DNA from: JBFHNV01 sp965365655
GTDB taxonomy: Bacteria > Pseudomonadota > Gammaproteobacteria > HK1
DNA: 5,710 nt
Reading direction: 5' to 3'
Assembly: GCA_965365655.1 (NCBI GenBank)
Contig: CBDUCN010000328.1
Coordinates: 1-5,710, forward strand
Of the stretch, positions 1 to 5,703 are shown piece after piece. Numbering within the stretch: position 1 is the stretch's first letter; the number at the start of each line of letters is the position of its first letter. A program made the translations under genes and the position numbers. The notes beneath the pieces are model-generated. The model saw only the letters and a list, made by a program, of their open reading frames with translations, had not been told where the DNA came from and did no database searches.

Positions 1-2
1 CC

Positions 3-152
3 GCGGAGCTCAAGGAGCTGCGCAAGGTCAAGCGTGACTACGAGCGTTTGAAGGTGGAGCACGACCTTTTAAAAAAAGCGATCGAGTTCACTTCAAGAAA
101 ACGTCGGATGTCTTCGAGTGCATCGACCAGCAGCGAGGACGATACCCGGTGA
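3..152 (+). pseudogene. IS3-family OrfA, C-terminal fragment
   Basis: The last 49 codons of an OrfA are open from the left window edge and end at TGA 150-152. The beginning, AELKELRKVKRDYERLKVEH, is a charged heptad-like helix followed by DLLKKAI, the leucine-zipper and LKKA segment that closes IS3-family OrfA proteins. In these elements OrfA supplies the N-terminal helix-turn-helix that binds the element ends, and the zipper makes multimers. The HTH part would lie left of the window. After the LKKAI segment the residues turn into a low-complexity serine-rich tail that looks like out-of-frame reading of the OrfB coding sequence. Whether the part outside the window is intact cannot be seen. 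Confidence 0.8.
71..77 (+). promoter_or_regulatory. Probable -1 programmed frameshift site (A AAA AAA)
   Basis: Seven A residues lie in the OrfA frame as A AAA AAA, just after the leucine codons of the LKKA segment. A slip of one base backwards here moves ribosomes from the OrfA frame into the frame of OrfB, which is open from this point to 608. This is the classical position and type of signal by which IS3-family elements make the fused OrfAB transposase. The post-shift residues (HFKKTSDVFECIDQQRGRYP) look like a genuine OrfB N-terminus, which supports use of the shift in the ancestral element. I did not identify a clear downstream pseudoknot. Confidence 0.7.
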
Positions 153-610
153 GCGTGATGTGCCGGGTCTACGGAGTGAGCCGCTGCGGGTATTACGCCT
201 GGCGCTGTCGGGGTCCAAGTCAGCGCGCGCTCGAGGACGAGGAGCTGGTGGGGAAGATTCAGCGGGTCCATGATTCGAGTCGGCAGACCTACGGAAGCCC
301 GAGGGTTCACGAAGCGCTTGTTGGTCAGGGTGAGGAGGTCGGTATACGGCGGGTGGCCCGCCTGATGCAGGAGAATCAGATACGGGGTCCCAGCGCTCGG
401 CTGTACCGTCGCACGCCCGGCACGGACCGCTTCTTCACATCCATTGGCAACGCGGTCGGCAGTCGGGAAGTGACGGGGTGCGGCCGGGTTTGGGTGGTAG
501 ACGTGAGCTACCTCAAGCTTTCCGTGACCTGGTTCTCCCTGACGGTCGTGATGGACCGATGGCGCGCCGTTCCTGCGGAACGTCAGGTAGCAATGATGAT
601 TCTGAGTTGA
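149..610 (+). pseudogene. IS3-family transposase OrfB, truncated after first DDE aspartate
   Basis: The 153-residue frame begins at a GTG that overlaps the OrfA stop as GTGA, allowing coupled translation; OrfB-like coding also extends upstream in the same frame towards the frameshift site. Residues 3-20 (VMCRVYGVSRCGYYAW) match the OrfB N-terminal signature. Residues 36-80 carry the HTH_21-type region with the typical YGSPRVH and RVARLM motifs. The integrase core starts near residue 113, with VWVVDVSYLKL placing the first catalytic aspartate at D118. Similarity stops around VVMDRW (residue 138), and the last 15 residues before the stop are unrelated. Complete OrfB proteins are about 270-300 residues, so the second aspartate and the glutamate are absent and the product is catalytically dead. 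Confidence 0.85.
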
Positions 611-849
611 GGGTGCTTTTTGAAGCATGGTCGAGTGCCGATGGAACTGAGATTTGATTCGGACCCGTCGGAGGCGTCGGGATTTGAGAGCCATTGCGGC
701 GGCGGCGATGGGGCTCTGTAACTCCCGGACTCCGCTGCGATCACGGGCACTCCTCTGCTCCGATCGAAGGGTCATGAGCCCTGAACAGGGTAGGGGCCAG
801 ACCTGTTTCAGCGTCCTGCAATCGACACGCATCACGCCTCTCTCCGAGC
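611..849. other. Non-coding junction downstream of the IS remnant
   Basis: No supported gene lies here. The short open frames across it are arginine- or alanine-rich and resemble nothing I know. The stretch lies between the broken end of the OrfB and the TPR gene and may be debris from the insertion or a second decayed element. It contains the inverted repeat at 782-810. I see no convincing sigma-70 promoter for the downstream gene. Confidence 0.5.
782..810. repeat. Imperfect inverted repeat beside the IS remnant
   Basis: TGAACAGG at 782-789 pairs with CCTGTTTCA at 802-810 with one extra T, giving an 8-bp stem and a 12-base loop. The left arm lies inside a shorter nested hairpin, CCCT GAAC AGGG, at 779-790. 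Its place next to transposon debris suggests an element end or REP-like palindrome, but only one copy is in the window, so this is speculative. It ends 39 bases before the TPR gene start and could also act in that gene's leader. Confidence 0.35.
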
Positions 850-1392
850 ATGGATGCGCTGGCGCGGGCGGGTCCTGAGCGCGTGAAGTGGGGCGTGCAC
901 AGAAAAGCTCGCCAGGCGATCTGGGCCGGGAAGTACCAGGAAGCGATCGATCTCTATCGAGCGCGGCTCGACGTCGAGCCGCGCGATGCGGCCGCGTTGG
1001 GGATGATTGCCCAGTGCCATGAGTGGAACGGCGACGCGGCTCGGGCGCTCGACTATGCCGAGCAGTATCTCGCGCGTCACCCGGGGAATCCCGAGCTGCT
1101 GATCGTGGCCGCCCGGTCCGCGGAAGCGGCGGGGGACGGGGCGCGCGCCTACTCGCATGCGTGCAAGCTCAGGGATGGGGCGTACGAGCACACGCCCGAC
1201 GTGCCTCGCTGGATGCTCGGGCTCTTGAAACCACTCGAAGTCCTGCCGCGCTTCAGGAACGTCGCGGCGCGGGTCCGGGACGGGGTGTGGGCGGAGCGTC
1301 GGCGGCTGGAGAAAGGGATCGAGTGGGCGACGCGGTATGCCGCCTGGTACGAGTCGGCTCGTGACGGGGGCGCGGAGGTCACGCTGCACTGA
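850..1392 (+). CDS. Small TPR-like repeat protein, function unknown
   Basis: A 180-residue, helix-rich protein. Residues 20-53 (with GKYQEAIDLYRARLDVEPRD) and 54-87 (with GDAARALDYAEQYLARHPGN) fit the 34-residue tetratricopeptide pattern, with the usual small residues and a closing proline; a third, weaker repeat may cover 88-110. The C-terminal 70 residues are basic and tryptophan-containing and do not look like TPR. There is no signal peptide or membrane segment, so it is probably cytoplasmic and binds other proteins. The start is uncertain: ATG 850 has no good ribosome-binding site and GTG 883 (MKWGVHRKARQAIW) is a plausible alternative. The gene stands alone between IS debris and a long gap, so context gives no role. 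Confidence 0.65.
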   Translation: MDALARAGPERVKWGVHRKARQAIWAGKYQEAIDLYRARLDVEPRDAAALGMIAQCHEWNGDAARALDYAEQYLARHPGNPELLIVAARSAEAAGDGARAYSHACKLRDGAYEHTPDVPRWMLGLLKPLEVLPRFRNVAARVRDGVWAERRRLEKGIEWATRYAAWYESARDGGAEVTLH

Positions 1393-1611
1393 GGCGTCGT
1401 GATGTTTCATCCGCCTGCTGCGCGACCCGTGCGACGCCTGCGGCTGCGTTGCCGTACGCGAATGCGGCGCGCGTTCGGCTCGCGGGGCGCGTGGTTGTGC
1501 GACCCGCCACATCGGGTCGGCGGCGCGTAGCGGGCGGCACCGCAGCGGTGGAGCGACGCCGTACCGGCTGACGAGCGCGCAGTCGGCACGCTGTCGCGGC
1601 ACGCGCTGGCG

Positions 1612-1633
1612 GCCGGCGGGCGTAGCCGCCGGC
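1612..1633. repeat. Perfect 8-bp inverted repeat, hairpin
   Basis: GCCGGCGG at 1612-1619 and CCGCCGGC at 1626-1633 are perfect complements around a 6-base loop. The structure is 89 bases upstream of the flavoprotein start, has no T-run on either side, and lies between two plus-strand genes. It could be a late terminator for the TPR gene, a leader structure, or chance in GC-rich DNA. Confidence 0.4.
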
Positions 1634-1710
1634 ATCGCCCGCCGCATCGCAAGCCGGTATCCTTCGCGCTTCCGCCCGGTCCCCGCCGGGCCGTGTCGAC
1701 CCCGGATGCC

Positions 1711-1715
1711 AGGAG
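1711..1715 (+). promoter_or_regulatory. Ribosome-binding site of the flavoprotein gene
   Basis: AGGAG lies six bases before ATG 1722. It is the clearest Shine-Dalgarno match in the region and fixes that start codon. Confidence 0.75.
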
Positions 1716-1721
1716 TCCCGC

Positions 1722-2369
1722 ATGCCCGACGACACTCCATCGCCCGCCGCGGCGGACGCCCACCGGGTGAGCCGCGTGGCGGACCTGGAGGCTCTCTACG
1801 GTGCGCCGTCGCGCCGCGCGCTGGTCAAGGAGGTGGACCGGCTCGTCGCGCCGTACCGCGCGTTCGTCGAGCACGCGCCCTTCGTCGTCGTGGCGAGCTG
1901 CGGCGCGGGCGGGCTGGACTGCTCGCCGCGCGGCGACGGCCCGGGCTTCGTGCGGGTGGTCGACGAGCGCACCGTGCAGATTCCGGACCGCCGCGGCAAC
2001 AACCGCCTCGACACGCTGCGCAACCTGGTCGCGGATCCGCGCATCTCGCTGCTGTTCCTGATCCCGGGGGTCGGGGAGACGCTGCGCATCAACGGCACGG
2101 CGGTCATCGACGCAGACCCGGCGCTGTGTGCGTCGTTCGAGGTCAACGGCAAGGCGCCCCGCACGGTGATCACCGTCACCGTGGACCGCGTGTACTTCCA
2201 GTGCCAGAAGGCGCTCGTGCGCTCGCGGCTGTGGGACCCGGACGCGCGGGTGGACCGGCAGTCGCTGCCCAGCGCCGGCGACATGCTGAAGGCGTTGGAC
2301 CCGGAGCCCTTCGACGCCGCGGCGTACGACCGCGACTACCCGCGCCAGATGAAGGACACCATCTACTGA
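1722..2369 (+). CDS. PPOX-family FMN-binding protein, MSMEG_1061 type
   Basis: A 215-residue protein with the split-barrel fold of the pyridoxamine 5'-phosphate oxidase superfamily. The barrel spans roughly residues 45-165. Signature segments are SPRGDGPGFVRVVDERTVQIPDR at 68-90, RGNNRLDTLRNL at 91-102, LLFLIPGVGETLRINGTA at 110-127, and a C-terminal QKALVRSRLWDP near 162-173; together they match the MSMEG_1061-type subfamily. Members are expected to bind FMN (or a related flavin such as F420 in some lineages) as dimers and reduce or oxidise small substrates; the substrate here is unknown and true PdxH activity is not implied. Length is normal for the group. A good ribosome-binding site supports the start. 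It is cytoplasmic, with no signal peptide. Confidence 0.88.
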   Translation: MPDDTPSPAAADAHRVSRVADLEALYGAPSRRALVKEVDRLVAPYRAFVEHAPFVVVASCGAGGLDCSPRGDGPGFVRVVDERTVQIPDRRGNNRLDTLRNLVADPRISLLFLIPGVGETLRINGTAVIDADPALCASFEVNGKAPRTVITVTVDRVYFQCQKALVRSRLWDPDARVDRQSLPSAGDMLKALDPEPFDAAAYDRDYPRQMKDTIY

Positions 2370-2381
2370 CCGCATGGCGGC

Positions 2382-2401
2382 CGGCGCCGCGCGCGGCGCC
2401 G
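2382..2401. terminator. 20-bp perfect GC palindrome after the flavoprotein gene
   Basis: The 20 bases are a perfect palindrome of CGGCGCCGCG and its complement, beginning 13 bases after the stop codon. With a bulged C at 2381 the stem can extend by about three more pairs (2378-2380 with 2402-2404). The position suits a transcription terminator or an mRNA 3'-protecting hairpin for the flavoprotein gene, but no T-run follows, so intrinsic termination is not proven. A fully self-complementary sequence may instead be a dimer-protein binding site. Confidence 0.45.
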
Positions 2402-2542
2402 CCGAGCGGCGGGGCGCTCGACGCGCCGTGGAGATCGACGTCCCTTCCCGCCGGAGCGAGGGGACGGATAGGGTGGGGCAGCCGGCGGGGAGCGTTCCAG
2501 CGACGCTTTCGGCCGCAGCGTATCGAGTCGCAGCCGTTCATC

Positions 2543-2548
2543 AGGAGG
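2543..2548 (+). promoter_or_regulatory. Ribosome-binding site of the CDGSH gene
   Basis: AGGAGG, a full match to the core Shine-Dalgarno sequence, lies five bases before ATG 2554. It sets the start at 2554 rather than the upstream in-frame ATG at 2374, whose extra 60 residues are low-complexity. Confidence 0.85.
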
Positions 2549-2553
2549 ACATC

Positions 2554-2799
2554 ATGGAGTCACCACAAATCGCCGCCCGCGAGCCGAAGGCCGTGGACGT
2601 GGAGGAGGGCAAGGCCTATTTCTGGTGCGCGTGTGGCCGCAGCGCGAACCAGCCCTTCTGCGACGGGTCGCACAAGGGCACGGAGTTCACGCCGGTGAAG
2701 TACGAGGCCGCGGCCTCGAAGACGGTCTACTTCTGCTGCTGCAAGCACTCGGCGAAGGCACCGCTGTGCGACGGCACCCACAACACGCTGGCACCGTGA
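2554..2799 (+). CDS. Double CDGSH iron-sulphur protein
   Basis: An 81-residue protein with two complete CDGSH motifs. The first, CACGRSANQPFCDGSH at residues 25-40, offers C25, C27, C36 and H40; the second, CCCKHSAKAPLCDGTH at 61-76, offers C61, C63, C72 and H76. Each set fits the three-cysteine, one-histidine ligation of a 2Fe-2S cluster in the CDGSH (mitoNEET-like) family. Small bacterial members with two motifs are soluble; this one has no membrane segment, unlike mitochondrial outer-membrane relatives. Likely roles are electron transfer or iron-sulphur and redox homeostasis, but no partner is known. A strong ribosome-binding site supports the start. Its last four codons and stop lie inside the first copy of a 26-bp tandem repeat, so the C-terminus may be shaped by that repeat. 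Confidence 0.92.
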   Translation: MESPQIAAREPKAVDVEEGKAYFWCACGRSANQPFCDGSHKGTEFTPVKYEAAASKTVYFCCCKHSAKAPLCDGTHNTLAP

Positions 2800-2892
2800 G
2801 GCGCCGTTTGAGCCTGGCGCCGTGAGGCGCCGTTTGAGGGTGGCGCCGTGAGGCGCCGTTTGAGGGTGGCGCCGTGAGGCGCCGTTCGCGGG
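2789..2892. repeat. Four tandem 26-bp repeats, each a GUGA-loop hairpin
   Basis: Units lie at 2789-2814, 2815-2840, 2841-2866 and 2867-2892. Units 2 and 3 are identical (TGGCGCCGTGAGGCGCCGTT followed by TGAGGG). Unit 1 differs by an A in its left arm and CC instead of GG at the end; unit 4 diverges only in its last bases. Each unit contains GGCGCC-GTGA-GGCGCC: a six-pair GC stem with a GTGA loop, which in RNA is a stable GNRA tetraloop closed by C-G. Unit 1 has one A-C mismatch, at a position coding for Ala in the CDGSH protein. The stop codon of that gene is in the loop of hairpin 1. The array fills most of the gap before the cupin gene and ends 10 bases before its start. Confidence 0.93.
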
Positions 2893-2897
2893 GCCCG
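2888..2897. repeat. 10-bp palindrome over the cupin ribosome-binding region
   Basis: GCGGGCCCGC is perfectly self-complementary and ends five bases before ATG 2903, where a Shine-Dalgarno sequence would normally lie. Only a weak GGG is available, inside the palindrome. Initiation at the cupin gene may therefore be weak or depend on translation or structure upstream. This could equally be chance in GC-rich DNA. Confidence 0.35.
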
Positions 2898-2902
2898 CAC
2901 GC

Positions 2903-3232
2903 ATGAAGATGAGCGGCATCCCGTTCGGCACCACCGACTGGAGCGAGGTGCCGGTCACCGAGCACCCGGGCGAGACGGGCATGGCCACCTGGCGCACGCG
3001 CGAGTTCGGCGGGATCCGCGTGCGCATGGTGGAGTACAGCGCCGGCTATCTCGCCGATCACTGGTGCGAGAAGGGGCACATCCTGCTCTGTCTCGACGGC
3101 GAGCTGGACACCGAGCTCGCCGACGGGCGCACGATCACGCTGACGCCGGGGATGAGCTACCAGGTCGCGGACGGCGCCGAGCCGCACCGTTCGCGCACGC
3201 GGGCCGGCGCGCGCCTGTTCATCGTGGACTGA
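2903..3232 (+). CDS. DHCW-motif cupin-fold protein
   Basis: A 109-residue single-domain cupin. The start MKMSGIPFGTTDWS and the block ADHWCEKGHILLCLDGEL (residues 51-68), carrying D52-H53-W54-C55, match the small bacterial family named for its DHCW motif. The first cupin motif is represented by H53, H59 and G66; the second by TPGMSYQVADGAEPHRS, with P82, G83 and H95. H53, H59 and H95 are the likely metal ligands, with C55 a possible extra one; the metal and substrate are unknown. There is no export signal. ATG 2903 fits the family start, though its ribosome-binding site is weak; ATG 2909 is a less likely alternative. It lies 103 bases after the CDGSH gene, almost all of that repeat array, and converges on the prpF-family gene. 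Confidence 0.87.
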   Translation: MKMSGIPFGTTDWSEVPVTEHPGETGMATWRTREFGGIRVRMVEYSAGYLADHWCEKGHILLCLDGELDTELADGRTITLTPGMSYQVADGAEPHRSRTRAGARLFIVD

Positions 3233-3269
3233 CGAACCGCGCGCGTGGCCGCGGTTCCGGCCGCGGGCC

Positions 3270-3286
3270 GGCGCGCGTCGCGCGCC
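3270..3286. terminator. Bidirectional hairpin between convergent genes
   Basis: GGCGCGCG at 3270-3277 and CGCGCGCC at 3279-3286 are perfect complements around a single T; as RNA this folds as a seven-pair GC stem with a GUC loop on the plus strand. It lies in the 55-base gap between the ends of the cupin gene and the minus-strand prpF-family gene, one base from the latter's stop. A second, bulged GC hairpin at 3247-3269 adjoins it. No T-run is present on either side, so it is a candidate shared terminator or 3' mRNA stabiliser rather than a textbook intrinsic terminator. Confidence 0.5.
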
Positions 3287-3287
3287 G

Positions 3288-4484
3288 TCAGCCGCGCGCC
3301 CGCAGCTCGCTCAGCCAGCGCAGCTTCGACGGCTGCACCAGCACCTCGCCCTGCATGATCCGCCGCGCGGTGCGCCCGAGACCCACCCACTCGATCGTGG
3401 GCTCGCCGTCGCCGCTCGCCTCCCCGCGGGTGTGCACCACGCCGGACGGGTGCCCGATGCGCAAGCTGCCGGATCGGGCGGCGCCGCCGCTCACCGTATG
3501 CACCAGCGATCCCGGCACCAGCGCCGCGGCGGTCGTCGCGACGCTGACGGTGACGTTGATCGACTTGTGCACCAGGTTCAGCGACAGCACCCTCGCGCAC
3601 AGGTCCATGTCGCCGGGCGCCAGGGTCCGGTCTGCATCGCTGAAGCTCGGGTATGCCGCGGGCCGGAACAGCATCACGAGGAACGGGATCATCGGGCTGT
3701 GCGCCCACGCGTCTTCGGCGCGCTCGACCAGCCCGAAGCGCACCGACGCCGCGGAGCGGATTGACTGCAGGCGTTCGAGCAGCCCGCTGTCGGCGTTGAG
3801 CGCGGGCGGCGGCGCGGCCGGGTCCACGCCCAGCGCCGCGCCGTCGACGAACACAACCGGGTTCGCGGCGTCGACCAGCGACGCCTGCACCGCACCGAGG
3901 CCGGCGACGTCCAGCGTCGACACCGGTCCGTCGGCGGTGAGCAGGCGTCCGGTCACGGCGCCGCCGGGCTCGGGGAACCGCATCTCGACGCGCGGCCCGA
4001 CGCCGGGCACGCCGTCGATCCGGAAGTCGCCGTCCTCGGCCGCGCGGCCGTCGGCCACCGGCACCATCAGCTCGATGCGCTTACCGGTATTGAGGTTGTG
4101 GATGCGAACCAGGGTCTCGGGCTCGCTGGGCGCGACCCAGCCCGCGTCCAGCGCATACGGGCCGAGCGCCGCGATGATGTTGCCGGAGTTGCCCGCGTAG
4201 TCCACCCGCGGCTCGCCGATCGCGACCTCGCCGAACAGGAAGTCCACGTCCGCGTCCGCGCGCCCGGACGGGCGCACGACCGCGACCTTCGAGCAGTGCG
4301 AGTCGCCGGCGCCGACGCCGTCGAGCTGGCGCACGTCGGGGCTGCCCAGCGCGGCGAGGAACACCAGGTCCCTGAGCTCCGGATCCGGGGGCAGGTCCTC
4401 CTCGCGGAACACCAGCCCGCGGCTGGTGCCGCCGCGCATCAGCACCGCCGGGATGCGCAGCGTATGGCGCGGGAGGTCCGGCAT
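3288..4484 (-). CDS. PrpF-family (DUF453) isomerase/tautomerase with Ser for catalytic Cys
   Basis: A 398-residue protein, the usual length for PrpF-family enzymes, which have a doubled diaminopimelate-epimerase fold and shift double bonds in unsaturated di- and tricarboxylic acids without cofactors. Characterised members include PrpF (2-methylaconitate isomerase), GalD and LigU (oxalomesaconate isomerisation). N-terminal signature: RIPAVLMRGGTSRGLVFREEDLP (residues 10-32). GVGAGDSHCSKVAVV (57-70) supplies K66, aligned with the catalytic lysine. The second active-site block reads DYAGNSGNIIAALGPYALD (95-113), with S100 where relatives have cysteine in NCGN. The HKSINVTVSVATTAAAL segment (307-323) is typical of domain two. 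The start follows dusA by 15 bases and lacks a strong ribosome-binding site, suggesting coupling. No propionate, gallate or lignin catabolic genes adjoin, so the substrate is open and no symbol is given. Confidence 0.9.
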   Translation of the reverse strand: MPDLPRHTLRIPAVLMRGGTSRGLVFREEDLPPDPELRDLVFLAALGSPDVRQLDGVGAGDSHCSKVAVVRPSGRADADVDFLFGEVAIGEPRVDYAGNSGNIIAALGPYALDAGWVAPSEPETLVRIHNLNTGKRIELMVPVADGRAAEDGDFRIDGVPGVGPRVEMRFPEPGGAVTGRLLTADGPVSTLDVAGLGAVQASLVDAANPVVFVDGAALGVDPAAPPPALNADSGLLERLQSIRSAASVRFGLVERAEDAWAHSPMIPFLVMLFRPAAYPSFSDADRTLAPGDMDLCARVLSLNLVHKSINVTVSVATTAAALVPGSLVHTVSGGAARSGSLRIGHPSGVVHTRGEASGDGEPTIEWVGLGRTARRIMQGEVLVQPSKLRWLSELRARG

Positions 4485-4499
4485 GGTGAGGCGCCGCGC

Positions 4500-5498
<999 letters not shown>

Positions 5499-5505
5499 CT
5501 GGCGA

Positions 5506-5509
5506 TCCT
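5506..5509 (-). promoter_or_regulatory. Ribosome-binding site of dusA
   Basis: On the minus strand AGGA is separated by seven bases from ATG 5498, a normal distance, and supports the chosen start. The same bases form TAGGAT (5510-5505), which resembles a -10 box, but no matching -35 box was found. Confidence 0.55.
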
Positions 5510-5600
5510 AAAGAGCTGTCCCGAACCCCGCTACAGTGGCGTCTTCGCCCGAGGGCTCCTTCCCGCTCCGCCGGTACGGCCAGAGACATCGATCACGCTC

Positions 5601-5637
5601 GAATCCGGCCACACCGGTGACACGCGTCGCCGGATTC
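5601..5637. repeat. Perfect 9-bp inverted repeat with nested palindrome upstream of dusA
   Basis: GAATCCGGC at 5601-5609 and GCCGGATTC at 5629-5637 are perfect complements with 19 bases between them. Inside, CACCGGTG at 5612-5619 is itself a perfect palindrome. The structure is about 100 bases upstream of dusA and about 65 bases before an ATG on the other strand at 5704. It could be an operator for a dimeric regulator in a divergent promoter region, or a hairpin ending a transcript coming from either side. Confidence 0.5.
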
Positions 5638-5703
5638 AACTGCGGGGCGCACGCTCGCGGGACGGGACCCACGCGCGGCGCGCGCGAAGGACGGACTGCC
5701 GAC

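Larger units (their letters stand above)
1..610 (+). mobile_element. Truncated IS3-family insertion sequence
   Basis: The end of an OrfA, a frameshift-type A-rich run and the first half of an OrfB lie in the order and relative frames usual for IS3-family elements. The element continues off the left edge of the window. On the right, similarity to an IS3 integrase domain fades at about position 557, soon after the first catalytic aspartate, so the rest of the DDE domain and the right terminal inverted repeat are missing. I see no terminal repeat or target-site duplication inside the window. The copy cannot encode a full transposase and should be immobile unless helped in trans. Its base composition is less GC-rich than the genes after about 1400, which fits acquired DNA. 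Family assignment is firm; subgroup is not attempted. Confidence 0.88.
1393..1721. other. GC-rich intergenic gap with short hairpins
   Basis: About 330 bases without a supported gene. Long frames cross it on the minus strand, but their translations are arginine-, alanine- and proline-rich and look like GC-driven open frames. Short inverted repeats are present: GACCC/GGGTC at 1501-1518, CACCGC-A-GCGGTG at 1538-1550, and GCCGGCGG/CCGCCGGC at 1612-1633. The last 12 bases hold the ribosome-binding site of the next gene. No tRNA, riboswitch or clear promoter was recognised. Confidence 0.55.

Noticed and set aside
38..835. Long minus-strand open frame opposite the IS remnant (265 codons)
   Set aside because: It runs antisense to recognisable OrfA/OrfB coding sequence and its translation resembles no protein family I know.
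1658..1663. TATCCT as a -10 box for the flavoprotein gene
   Set aside because: No acceptable -35 sequence lies at 16-18 bases; a single hexamer match is not enough.
832..1740. Minus-strand open frame of 302 codons covering the TPR gene and the gap
   Set aside because: Arginine-, proline- and alanine-rich translation with no domain, opposite a frame with real TPR pattern; typical of GC-rich DNA.
1407..2375. Minus-strand frame of 322 codons opposite the flavoprotein gene
   Set aside because: Antisense to a clear PPOX-family protein; composition is low-complexity and unrelated to known families.
2374..2553. Upstream extension of the CDGSH gene by 60 codons
   Set aside because: The extra residues are low-complexity and run through a terminator-like palindrome, while ATG 2554 has a perfect AGGAGG five bases before it.
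2789..2892. CRISPR array
   Set aside because: The 26-bp units are contiguous with no unique spacers and there are no cas genes.
3064..4200. Plus-strand frame of 378 codons opposite the prpF-family gene
   Set aside because: The opposite strand encodes a full PrpF-family protein with conserved motifs; this frame has none.
5590..5640. tRNA T-arm-like sequence (CTCGAATCCGGC)
   Set aside because: The loop lacks the TTC start, flanking bases do not form a T-stem, and no acceptor, D-arm or anticodon arm is visible.
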